Positions 1 to 5,820 of a stretch of DNA of 6,929 nt are shown here, piece after piece. Under the pieces are notes generated by a model. That model saw nothing but the letters and a program-made list of their open reading frames with translations, searched no databases and was not told where the DNA came from. Origin of the DNA: Lachnospiraceae bacterium (GTDB lineage Bacteria; Bacillota; Clostridia; Lachnospirales; Lachnospiraceae); contig JAILOA010000300.1 of NCBI GenBank assembly GCA_024691065.1, forward strand, positions 1 to 6,929, read 5' to 3'. The position numbers were made by a program, and so were the translations under genes. Position 1 is the first letter of the stretch, and every line of letters starts with the position of its first letter.

Positions 1-107
1 ACACCGATAAACCAAAGGGTGGCAGCAATTATTTTCACTATGGGATTTAATTTATGCACTACGGAATCCGCCTCGTAGTATTGCCCTATTGTAATACTGT
101 TTTTCAC
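1..107 (-). CDS. ecfT: EcfT, transmembrane component of ECF transporter (5' part only)
   Basis: Only the first 35 codons are in the window; the gene runs off the left edge. The GTG start at 107 opens a frame beginning MKNSITIGQYYEADSVVHKLNP and then turning hydrophobic (IVKIIAATLWFIG). The ITIGQYY..DSxxHxLxP opening is typical of EcfT, the membrane scaffold that couples the EcfA1/EcfA2 ATPases to a substrate-binding S protein. The start is one base past the ecfA2 TAG stop, and its Shine-Dalgarno GGAGG (112-116) lies within the last codons of ecfA2, only 4 nt from the GTG. Translation is therefore probably coupled to ecfA2. Position directly after ecfA1-ecfA2 is the standard arrangement. The S component and substrate cannot be inferred. 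The GTG could be debated because of the tight spacing, but the N-terminal length fits the family. Confidence 0.9.
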   Translation of the reverse strand, partial: MKNSITIGQYYEADSVVHKLNPIVKIIAATLWFIG

Positions 108-108
108 G

Positions 109-945
109 CTACCTCCAGTTTGCACCGCCGTACTCCCGCACCATACGGATTACTTCTTCGATGCTCTCCTCGTATTTGAACCTGTCAACATGAACATTAT
201 AGCCTTTTTCATGTAAAGACGAAAGTAATTTTATGGAATTCGGTACATTTTTTTCGTCATCAACACATTTTGTAAAATATTCAAATGTATTCACCGTGCC
301 TTCTTTTCCATCTGTCATAACCCGCCCCCGATTCAGAGCCACAACAAAGTCCGCGTATTCAAGCACATCCTCCATCGAATGAGTTACGATAATTACAGTC
401 GTCCCCTCCGAATTAAGCTGCTTAAAAATCTCCATGATTTTACGTGCATGAAATGGATCGAGCCCGGCAGTCGACTCATCAAGCAAAACCACCTTGGGCT
501 TCATCGCAAGTATCCCGGCAATTGCAACAAGTCTCTTCTGACCTCCCGACAATTTAAAAGGTGACCTATCCCAATATTTTTCTTCGAGACCGACAGTATC
601 TAGCGCCCAGATAGCTTTATCTTCGGCTTCTTCCGGAGATAACCCCATATTTTTCGGTCCAAACATAACATCCTTTAAAACATAATCCTCGAAAAGCTGA
701 TATTCGGGATATTGGAAAACCATTCTTATATCACTTTTTTTCAATTCTCCGAGATTAATTTTACCGGAATAACCATTTTCAAATCCGGCCAGAATCCTGA
801 GAAGAGTCGACTTTCCGGACCCTGTTTCACCGACAATTGCCGTAAAAGATCCATATTCAATTGTAATTGAAATGTTACTTAAGGCCTTAACCTTATTGTT
901 TCCGTTTTTATACTCGAATCCTAAATCAGAAATTGTAATTGACAT
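109..945 (-). CDS. ecfA2: EcfA2, ATP-binding subunit of ECF transporter
   Basis: A 278-residue ABC ATPase, normal length for EcfA2, which hydrolyses ATP in a heterodimer with EcfA1 on the cytoplasmic face of EcfT to power vitamin or metal uptake. Visible motifs from the chosen start: Walker A GETGSGKST (39-47), Q-loop FQYPEYQLF (77-85), signature LSGGQ (132-136), Walker B VVLLDES (152-158), D-loop AGLD (160-163) and H-loop His189; an alpha-helical C-terminal domain follows. The usual DEP after Walker B is DES here (Pro to Ser, codon TCG); catalytic Glu157 is kept. I chose the ATG at 945 (MSITISDLGFEY) because it matches the family N-terminus and has AAAGG 7-10 nt upstream. The frame stays open to a TTG at 1005, but those extra 20 codons come from a degenerate duplicate of this gene's own start and have no good ribosome binding site. 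Directly followed by ecfT. Confidence 0.95.
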   Translation of the reverse strand: MSITISDLGFEYKNGNNKVKALSNISITIEYGSFTAIVGETGSGKSTLLRILAGFENGYSGKINLGELKKSDIRMVFQYPEYQLFEDYVLKDVMFGPKNMGLSPEEAEDKAIWALDTVGLEEKYWDRSPFKLSGGQKRLVAIAGILAMKPKVVLLDESTAGLDPFHARKIMEIFKQLNSEGTTVIIVTHSMEDVLEYADFVVALNRGRVMTDGKEGTVNTFEYFTKCVDDEKNVPNSIKLLSSLHEKGYNVHVDRFKYEESIEEVIRMVREYGGANWR

Positions 946-1094
946 ATAAAAGCCTTTCCGGTTATTTTTCGTTTTTATACTAAAATCCATAATCAGAAAT
1001 TCCAATTGACATATAAAAGCCTTTCCGGTTATTTTTCGTTTCCATACTAAAATCCATAATCAGAAATTCCAATTAATATATAAAAGCCTTTGCT
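894..1094 (-). repeat. 67-bp tandem triplication of the ecfA2 start region
   Basis: Three head-to-tail copies with an exact 67-bp period: copy A 894-960 (real ecfA2 start, its first codons and ribosome binding site), copy B 961-1027, copy C 1028-1094. By position-by-position alignment A and B match at 56 of 67 bases and B and C at 61 of 67. Copy B keeps a ribosome binding site and ATG (1012-1010) and encodes a 10-codon decoy reading MSIGISDYGF before a TAG at 982-980. In copy C the ATG has become ATA (1079-1077), with the same TAG. Copies B and C fill almost the whole gap between the ecfA1 stop and the ecfA2 start. The unit is not a multiple of 3, so each copy falls in a different frame. B and C share most differences from A, which suggests successive duplication. 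Confidence 0.95.
980..1012 (-). pseudogene. Decayed copy of the ecfA2 5' end (10-codon remnant)
   Basis: Part of repeat copy B. ATG, ten codons reading MSIGISDYGF, then TAG, against MSITISDLGF followed by Glu in the true ecfA2. The upstream GGAAAGG is identical to that of ecfA2, so ribosomes could initiate here. Whether the peptide is made, or the site acts as a decoy or leader for ecfA2, cannot be told from sequence. The stop is 34 nt before the real ATG. Confidence 0.6.
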
Positions 1095-2107
1095 TACTTA
1101 CCCTTTAGTTTCTTGATTTTTTCCAACAGATCCTCTTCTTTCAGAACCCCTTCAAACTCCTTATATCCTTCTTTTGCCAGTCGATAACTGATTTCCGCCA
1201 TATAAGGTCTTTTGATATTGCATTCCTTTAACAAATCTTCACTGATAGCCTTCGTATAAATGTCTGCCGGAGTTCCTACCGCACGGATATTTCCATGACT
1301 CATAACCACAACCCTGTCACAATCAACAGCTTCCTCCGGAAAATGTGTAATAATAATTATTGTAATATTCTCTTTTTTATTTAAATCCTTTAAAACATCG
1401 ATGATTTGTGCCCTTCCCTTAGGGTCCAACATAGAGGTAGGTTCATCCAGAACTATGCATTTTGGTTTCATGGCAAGGATTCCGGCAATTGCCACCCTCT
1501 GCTTCTGCCCACCGGAAAGCTCCCACGGTGACGAATTCTTATAATCAATCATCCCCACCTTGGAAAGTGCCTCATCTATTCGATTTTCTATGCGGGAGTT
1601 GATTATTAAACCATCATCCGCTCCGACTCCGGATTTACCAATTCCATGCCCGTCTGTTACATTTACATCCTCGTTTAAATCTGCTTTTACATCTGCTTTT
1701 GCAGCCTCAATTCCTTCTTTCTCTGCTACCACAGTGCCTTTTATCTTAGAATTATCATCATCCGCTCCGGCTCCGAATCCGATATTTTCCAATCCAAATG
1801 CAACGTCCTCTTCTACTGTTGAGGACACGATTTGATTATCCGGATTTTGGAAAACAAGTCCGCAGGTTTTCCTGATTTCGAAGGTTACATTTTCATCCTG
1901 AGTATCCATGGAATCTACCAAAACCACCCCTTCTGTCGGCAATTTCAGGGCATTAAAAAGATGCGATAAAGTCGACTTGCCCGACCCATTACCGCCAATT
2001 ATTCCTATAAATTCGCCTTTTTCTATACCCAGCGAAATCCCGTCAATAACCGGATTTTCCGCATTTTCATAAGTATAAGAAACATCTTTTAATTCTAAAA
2101 TTCCCAT
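1094..2107 (-). CDS. ecfA1: EcfA1, ATP-binding subunit of ECF transporter, with internal insertion
   Basis: A 337-residue ABC ATPase, the partner of EcfA2 in the energizing module of an ECF importer. Motifs in order: Walker A GGNGSGKST (38-46), Q-loop FQNPDNQ (86-92), signature LSGGQ (197-201), Walker B CIVLDEP (217-223), D-loop SMLD (225-228), H-loop His255, then a C-terminal helical domain ending in Lys-rich helices. The family is usually about 280 residues; the excess is one block at roughly 111-169, rich in Gly, Ala, Asp and Lys, between the FGLEN segment and RIDEALSKVGM. That region normally holds only a short linker in the helical subdomain. All catalytic motifs on both sides are intact and the frame is open, so the protein is probably functional. 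ATG at 2107 with AGGAG 10 nt upstream (2122-2118). It lies behind the rplQ terminator, so it probably has its own promoter. Confidence 0.95.
   Translation of the reverse strand: MGILELKDVSYTYENAENPVIDGISLGIEKGEFIGIIGGNGSGKSTLSHLFNALKLPTEGVVLVDSMDTQDENVTFEIRKTCGLVFQNPDNQIVSSTVEEDVAFGLENIGFGAGADDDNSKIKGTVVAEKEGIEAAKADVKADLNEDVNVTDGHGIGKSGVGADDGLIINSRIENRIDEALSKVGMIDYKNSSPWELSGGQKQRVAIAGILAMKPKCIVLDEPTSMLDPKGRAQIIDVLKDLNKKENITIIIITHFPEEAVDCDRVVVMSHGNIRAVGTPADIYTKAISEDLLKECNIKRPYMAEISYRLAKEGYKEFEGVLKEEDLLEKIKKLKGK
1601..1777 (-). repeat. Low-complexity in-frame insertion in ecfA1 bounded by a 23-nt direct repeat
   Basis: Encodes about 59 extra residues (111-169). Direct repeats at 1612-1634 and 1756-1778 match at 21 of 23 bases, lie exactly 144 nt (48 codons) apart and are in the same frame, giving GAGADDD at one end and GVGADDG at the other. 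Inside, a 12-nt unit occurs twice in tandem (1679-1690 and 1691-1702), giving KADVKAD. Removing one 144-nt unit would bring the protein near normal family length, which suggests a slippage or duplication origin. Confidence 0.85.
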
Positions 2108-2316
2108 AATCCGGATACTCCTGAATCATAAAAAATCAACAATTTAACAATTCAAACCAAAAACATATAACTTACATTACATTATAGTTGATGATTATAT
2201 TGTAAAAAATACCATTTCGTTTTAAACTATAAAATCTTTAACCTGAAAAAAATCCAATTCATTTAAATACTATAAAATCATCAATTCAGACACATCAAAA
2301 TCCTACAATATTTAAA
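2108..2316. other. AT-rich intergenic spacer before ecfA1
   Basis: No gene is visible. The spacer separates the alpha-operon terminator from ecfA1 and should hold the ecfA1 promoter. On the minus strand there are -10-like hexamers TATAAT at 2199-2194 and 2186-2181, but neither has a convincing TTGACA-like box at 16-18 nt. TTGATG with TATAGT further upstream has a poor 19-nt spacer. An imperfect direct repeat lies at 2212-2241 and 2254-2284, sharing the 11-mer actataaaatc (plus-strand sense) 43 bases apart. It may be a binding site or chance similarity in AT-rich DNA. Confidence 0.5.
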
Positions 2317-2342
2317 AAGGGACAGTTACAAAACTGTCCCTT
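2312..2342 (-). terminator. Intrinsic terminator of the alpha operon
   Basis: A perfect 11-bp inverted repeat (arms 2342-2332 and 2327-2317, core GGGACAGTT/AACTGTCCC) around a 4-nt loop. In the minus-strand transcript it is followed by a U-rich stretch. It lies 41 bases past the rplQ stop. The flanking A and T runs could let it work on plus-strand transcripts as well, but no plus-strand gene needs it. Confidence 0.9.
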
Positions 2343-2383
2343 CATTGTTACAATTAAAATCTCTAAATATAACTAAAACGATA

Positions 2384-2920
2384 TTAAACTAATTCAATCA
2401 TAACCTGCATAGCTGCGTCACCCTTACGTGGTCCAATCTTAACAATACGTGTGTAACCACCGTTACGATCAGCGTATTTTGGTCCAAGTTCATCTAATAC
2501 GATGGCGCTAACATCGATAGTCTTAACACCCTTACGACGTCCTTTGATTTCCTCAGGAATTTCAGTAACTCTGTAAAGATATTTATTCATCTGTCTTCTT
2601 GCATGAAGTCTGGAAGGCTTATCTTTCTTGATTTCCTTCTCAATATCGTTATATACTGTAACTTTCTTACCATCAACAACTTCCTTAACTCTCTTACCAT
2701 CTTTATCGAGCTGTGGAACCTTTGTTTTAACGGTTACAGTTTCAAAATTGTCACACTCTTTAACACCAAGAGCGATTATACCTTCAGCAATTTTACGAAT
2801 TTCTTTTGCTTTAGCTTCAGTAGTAACAATGCTTCCATGATACAAAAGATTTGTAACCTGATTACGAAGCAAAGCTTTTCTCTGGCTGGCATTTCTGCTG
2901 AGTTTTCTATAGCCTGACAT
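2384..2920 (-). CDS. rplQ: 50S ribosomal protein L17
   Basis: Large-subunit ribosomal protein L17, last gene of the alpha operon. The N-terminus MSGYRKLSRNASQRKALLRN and the C-terminal YADRNGGYTRIVKIGPRKGDAAM are clear L17 signatures. It is 178 residues against roughly 120-130 in Bacillus or E. coli. The extra length is a charged segment at about 60-105 (containing KDGKRVKEVVDGKKVTVY) inserted before the HARRQM helix. To my knowledge this insertion is common in Lachnospiraceae L17, so it serves as a lineage marker and is not a defect. ATG at 2920 with GGAGG at 2933-2929, 8 nt upstream. Only 18 bases separate it from rpoA, so the two are co-transcribed and probably translationally coupled. The operon terminator follows 41 bases downstream. 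Confidence 0.97.
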   Translation of the reverse strand: MSGYRKLSRNASQRKALLRNQVTNLLYHGSIVTTEAKAKEIRKIAEGIIALGVKECDNFETVTVKTKVPQLDKDGKRVKEVVDGKKVTVYNDIEKEIKKDKPSRLHARRQMNKYLYRVTEIPEEIKGRRKGVKTIDVSAIVLDELGPKYADRNGGYTRIVKIGPRKGDAAMQVMIELV

Positions 2921-2938
2921 ATCATTATCCTCCGTTTA

Positions 2939-3901
2939 TTAGTTGGAGTCCCCACTACTAAGTGAAAGACCTAATTCTTTAAGTTTTGCAAGTACTTCAT
3001 CTAAGGACTTTCTACCAAGGTTTCTAACCTTAATCATATCCTCAGGTGTACGATTAACAAGCTCCTGCACTGTGTTGATACCTGCACGCTTTAAACAATT
3101 GTATGAACGAACTGAAAGCTCGAGTTCATCAATATTCAAATCCATTCTTGTAACAGTCTCATCCTTCTTCTCAGGTGCCATTACATCGACATTCTGAGTT
3201 GAATCGGAAAGATTAATAAATGTATTAAGATGCTCGCTAAGTACCTTAGCTGCAAGACTGATTGCATCTTTAGGATTTGTAGTAGCATTTGTATAAATCT
3301 CAATAGTCAACTTATCATAATCGGTAACCTGACCTACACGAGTATCTTCTACAGTTGTATTTACCCTTTCAATAGGTGAAAAGAGGGAGTCAATTGAAAT
3401 TACATTGATTGGAAGGTCATCCCTCTTATTCTTATCTGAACTAACGTAACCACGACCATTAACAATTGTAAGCTCCATAGACAACTTACAATCAGGTCCA
3501 CCATTAAGTGTTGCAATTACCTGATCAGGATTCATAATTTCAATATCTGAGTCCACTTGAATATCACGAGCAGTAACTACGCCCTCACCGGAAGCCTCAA
3601 TCCAACCGGTTTTTACTTCATCGGAATCACTATGATTCTTAATAGCAAGATTCTTGATATTCATTATGATTTCAGTAACATCTTCCTTAACACCGGGAAT
3701 AGAGCTGAACTCATGAACAACGCCATCAATTTTAATATGGCTTACTGCTGTTCCTGGAAGGGATGAAAGCATTATTCTTCTAAGAGAATTACCTAATGTT
3801 GTGCCATATCCTCTTTCAAGCGGTTCTACTACAAAACGACCATATCTATTATCTTCAGAAATTTCATCAATTCTTATTTTTGGATTTATAAAATCAAGCA
3901 C
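2939..3901 (-). CDS. rpoA: DNA-directed RNA polymerase subunit alpha
   Basis: The 320-residue alpha subunit, whose dimer scaffolds assembly of beta and beta' in RNA polymerase. The N-terminal domain (about 1-230) carries the dimerization segment with TTLGNSLRRIMLSSLPG (34-50). A short linker (about 231-250) leads to the C-terminal domain (about 251-312) with ELSVRSYNCLKRAGI (261-275). Arg265 and Asn268 correspond to the E. coli residues that contact UP-element DNA, and NLGRKSL (294-300) is the helix-hairpin-helix end. Start is GTG at 3901 with AAGGAGG at 3916-3910, 8 nt upstream. Length and all landmarks are normal. A 101-base gap from rpsD contains two hairpins just upstream of the ribosome binding site, a possible place to tune alpha synthesis relative to the ribosomal proteins. 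Confidence 0.98.
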   Translation of the reverse strand: MLDFINPKIRIDEISEDNRYGRFVVEPLERGYGTTLGNSLRRIMLSSLPGTAVSHIKIDGVVHEFSSIPGVKEDVTEIIMNIKNLAIKNHSDSDEVKTGWIEASGEGVVTARDIQVDSDIEIMNPDQVIATLNGGPDCKLSMELTIVNGRGYVSSDKNKRDDLPINVISIDSLFSPIERVNTTVEDTRVGQVTDYDKLTIEIYTNATTNPKDAISLAAKVLSEHLNTFINLSDSTQNVDVMAPEKKDETVTRMDLNIDELELSVRSYNCLKRAGINTVQELVNRTPEDMIKVRNLGRKSLDEVLAKLKELGLSLSSGDSN

Positions 3902-3917
3902 TCCAAGACCCTCCTTC

Positions 3918-3960
3918 TCGGTTTTTGTTCTACCGACGTCCTTTGTAACATTTTACAAAG
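3918..3960 (-). promoter_or_regulatory. Paired hairpins in the rpsD-rpoA gap
   Basis: A perfect 8-bp inverted repeat (arms CTTTGTAA 3960-3953 and TTACAAAG 3948-3941, 4-nt loop) is followed by a 5-bp stem TCGGT/ACCGA (3936-3932 with 3922-3918, 9-nt loop) that ends one base before the rpoA AAGGAGG. There is no U-tract after the first stem, so it is not a typical terminator. RNA processing, mRNA stability or translational control are possible. Structure is seen; function is inference. Confidence 0.55.
3924..3932 (-). repeat. TAGAACAAA motif before rpoA
   Basis: One of three exact copies of TAGAACAAA in the gaps of this operon (others before rpsD and rpsM). Here it spans the loop of the hairpin that abuts the rpoA ribosome binding site. 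Function unknown. Confidence 0.5.
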
Positions 3961-4002
3961 TAGTTTACACTCATAAGTAAGTATGGATAAATACGTTCCG
4001 GA

Positions 4003-4596
4003 TTACTTAGAATACAACTCGACAATCAGCACTTCGTTTACAGGAACATCAATTTGCTCTCTGGTTGGAGCTTCTTTAACTACTCCTGAAAGACTCTCAT
4101 GATCTGCCTCAAGCCAATCAGGTACGATTCTTGCATCTGTAACTTCTAAAATGTCCTTATATCTCTGAAGACCTCTTGCCTTTTCCTTGATTTCAATCTT
4201 GTCTCCAGGCTTAACCATATAAGATGGAATATTTACCTGCTTACCGTTTACTAATACATGCTTATGACCTACAATCTGTCTAGCTTCTTTTCTTGTACGT
4301 CCATAACCAAGTCTGAATACAACATTATCAAGTCTTAATTCCAAGAGAATGATAAGGTTCTCACCAACTGTTCCGAACTTAGCTTTTTCAGCTCTCTTAA
4401 AATAGTTTCTGAAAGGCTTTTCAAGAACTCCATATATAAATTTTGCCTTCTGCTTCTCTTTGAGCTGAAGACCATATTCACTAGGTTTACGTCCAGCTCT
4501 TGGGTGTCTGTTTGACTTCTTGTCAATACCTAAGAATCCTGGTTCAATTCCAAGAGACCTGCATCTCTTAAGTACAGGTGTCATATCTCTAGCCAT
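4003..4596 (-). CDS. rpsD: 30S ribosomal protein S4
   Basis: The 197-residue small-subunit protein S4, a primary 16S rRNA binder that starts 30S assembly and, in other bacteria, represses its own operon by binding the mRNA leader. The N-terminal KRCRSLG (10-16) with a single cysteine shows the zinc-free form. The S4 RNA-binding domain is at about 88-150 (RLDNVVFRLGYGRTRKEAR, then HKHVLVNGKQVNIPSY). The C-terminus IDVPVNEVLIVELYSK is typical. ATG at 4596 with AAGGAGA 7 nt upstream. Gaps of 88 bases to rpsK and 101 bases to rpoA are longer than elsewhere in the operon. As the known autoregulator of alpha operons, S4 is the natural candidate ligand for the long leader before rpsM, but nothing in the sequence proves this. 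Confidence 0.98.
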   Translation of the reverse strand: MARDMTPVLKRCRSLGIEPGFLGIDKKSNRHPRAGRKPSEYGLQLKEKQKAKFIYGVLEKPFRNYFKRAEKAKFGTVGENLIILLELRLDNVVFRLGYGRTRKEARQIVGHKHVLVNGKQVNIPSYMVKPGDKIEIKEKARGLQRYKDILEVTDARIVPDWLEADHESLSGVVKEAPTREQIDVPVNEVLIVELYSK

Positions 4597-4630
4597 TTTT
4601 AAATCTCCTTTAATATATTTATATACAATA

Positions 4631-4649
4631 AAAATAGATTTGTTCTAAT
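4631..4649 (-). repeat. TTAGAACAAATCTATTTT motif before rpsD
   Basis: Contains TAGAACAAAT as before rpsM. Its right half ACAAATCTATTT (4642-4631) is repeated exactly before rpsK at 5110-5099. It lies about 35 nt from the rpsD start in the AT-rich rpsK-rpsD gap, which holds no other feature I can support. Confidence 0.5.
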
Positions 4650-4684
4650 TTTTTAAATTGATTTACTATTACATTTAAAATAAA

Positions 4685-5083
4685 TCATACACGACGACGC
4701 TTTGGTGGGCGGCATCCGTTATGAGGTACCGGTGTAACATCCTTGATACTTAATACGTGAATTCCTGTTGCTTCTAAAGCACGGATTGCTGCTTCACGTC
4801 CTGAACCAGGTCCTTTTACAAATACATCTACACTCTTTAATCCATGAGGCAATGCTGCCTTTGCTGCTGTTTCTGCTGCCATCTGTGCTGCGTAAGGAGT
4901 TGATTTCTTTGATCCTCTGAAACCAAGTCCACCTGCACTTGCCCAGCTTATTGCGTTACCCTTTGCGTCTGTTAAGGTAACAATTGTATTATTGAAAGAA
5001 GACTGAATGTGTGCCTGTCCATGATCGACATTTTTCTTAACACGCTTCTTCGATGTCTTCCTTGATGTTGCCTGTTTAGCCAT
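4685..5083 (-). CDS. rpsK: 30S ribosomal protein S11
   Basis: The 132-residue platform protein S11, which lines the mRNA exit/Shine-Dalgarno region of the 30S subunit together with S7 and S18. The basic N-terminal tail (SRKTSKKRVKKNVDHG, 7-22) leads into AHIQSSFNNTIVTLTD (24-39), then the conserved GPGSGREAAIRAL (91-103) and the C-terminal DVTPVPHNGCRPPKRRRV. Length is normal. ATG at 5083 with a strong AGGAGGG at 5098-5092. It lies 43 bases after rpsM, so it is in the same transcript. No anomalies. Confidence 0.98.
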   Translation of the reverse strand: MAKQATSRKTSKKRVKKNVDHGQAHIQSSFNNTIVTLTDAKGNAISWASAGGLGFRGSKKSTPYAAQMAAETAAKAALPHGLKSVDVFVKGPGSGREAAIRALEATGIHVLSIKDVTPVPHNGCRPPKRRRV

Positions 5084-5126
5084 TTGTCAAACCCTCCTAA
5101 ATAGATTTGTACATTATTATTTAATA

Positions 5127-5498
5127 TTATTTCTTCTTATTAGCTACAGTACGCTTTGGTCCCTTTCTGGTACGAGCGTTTGTCTTTGTCTTCTGTCCAC
5201 GAACCGGAAGTCCCTTCCTGTGACGAATTCCTCTGTAACATCCAATTTCCTGTAATCTCTTGATGTTAAGAGCAATTTCTCTACGAAGATCACCTTCCAC
5301 CTGAACGCCAAGTGAATCCATAGCATCACGAATAGCTGCTACATCTTCATCAGTTAAATCCCTTACACGTGTATCAGGATTAACCTTAGCTGTCTCTAAA
5401 ATGCGGTTAGATGTAACTCTTCCTATACCATAAATATAAGTGAGTCCGATCTCTACACGCTTTTCTCTTGGTAAATCAACACCACTAATACGTGCCAT
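5127..5498 (-). CDS. rpsM: 30S ribosomal protein S13
   Basis: The 123-residue S13 of the 30S head, which contacts the P-site tRNA and forms bridges to the large subunit. Landmarks: MARISGVDLPREKRVEIGLTY at the start, the GIGR helix-hairpin-helix motif (24-27), and the basic tail CYRGIRHRKGLPVRGQKTKTNARTRKGP. Length is normal. ATG at 5498 with GGAGG at 5513-5509, 10 nt upstream. Its neighbour rpmJ is usually close by but here lies 527 bases upstream. In E. coli the S4 repressor site of the alpha operon overlaps the rpsM start, so the gap ahead of this gene is a plausible control region. Confidence 0.98.
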   Translation of the reverse strand: MARISGVDLPREKRVEIGLTYIYGIGRVTSNRILETAKVNPDTRVRDLTDEDVAAIRDAMDSLGVQVEGDLRREIALNIKRLQEIGCYRGIRHRKGLPVRGQKTKTNARTRKGPKRTVANKKK

Positions 5499-5530
5499 CT
5501 TTAATTTTCCTCCGTAATTTTTGAAAATAC

Positions 5531-5543
5531 AATTTGTTCTAAT
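5531..5543 (-). repeat. ATTAGAACAAATT motif before rpsM
   Basis: Shares TTAGAACAAAT with the copy before rpsD and TAGAACAAA with the copy before rpoA; a weaker relative (TGTACAAAT) precedes rpsK at 5113-5105. It lies about 32 nt upstream of the rpsM start, just before the ribosome binding site region. Function unknown. Confidence 0.5.
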
Positions 5544-5553
5544 ATGATTATTT

Positions 5554-5582
5554 GCAGTCCGGGTTAGATACTCCCTTACTGC
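5554..5582 (-). promoter_or_regulatory. Hairpin upstream of rpsM
   Basis: Arms GCAGT (5582-5578) and ACTGC (5558-5554), then a 2x2 internal loop, then GGG (5575-5573) with CCC (5563-5561) around a 9-nt loop. It ends about 40 nt before the rpsM ribosome binding site. No U-tract follows, so it is not a terminator. It is the most GC-rich element of the gap and the one nearest rpsM. Confidence 0.5.
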
Positions 5583-5820
5583 TCAGCCGCTTTAAATTGT
5601 AACAATTACCGATATCCTGGCGTCTTATGTTTTGACATGATCTCAAGTTTTAATGCTCTTTAATCATTCTCTAATAGAGAACCATGTCGCATTGCGAATT
5701 ACGACGGATTCGTACAGCTCACTACTGTTAAAAATTGCCGAAACCTAAGTGAATGACGTGCACTTAAATGTTTCAAGAGACAGTTAATCAGGCTGTCCCA
5801 CAATATCATGATGTGTTTTT

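Noticed and set aside
946..1005. Upstream extension of ecfA2 to a TTG at 1005 or ATG at 990
   Set aside because: The added codons derive from a degenerate duplicate of the ecfA2 start in another frame, lack a suitably placed ribosome binding site, and do not match the family N-terminus; the ATG at 945 does.
1560..1835. 91-codon plus-strand frame inside ecfA1
   Set aside because: It is antisense to the low-complexity insertion; its Ser/Pro/Ala-rich content is the complement of the Gly/Asp/Ala codons and it has no ribosome binding site or family likeness.
2603..2917. Plus-strand frames antisense to rplQ, rpoA and rpsM
   Set aside because: They lie wholly within strongly conserved minus-strand genes and have no recognisable product.
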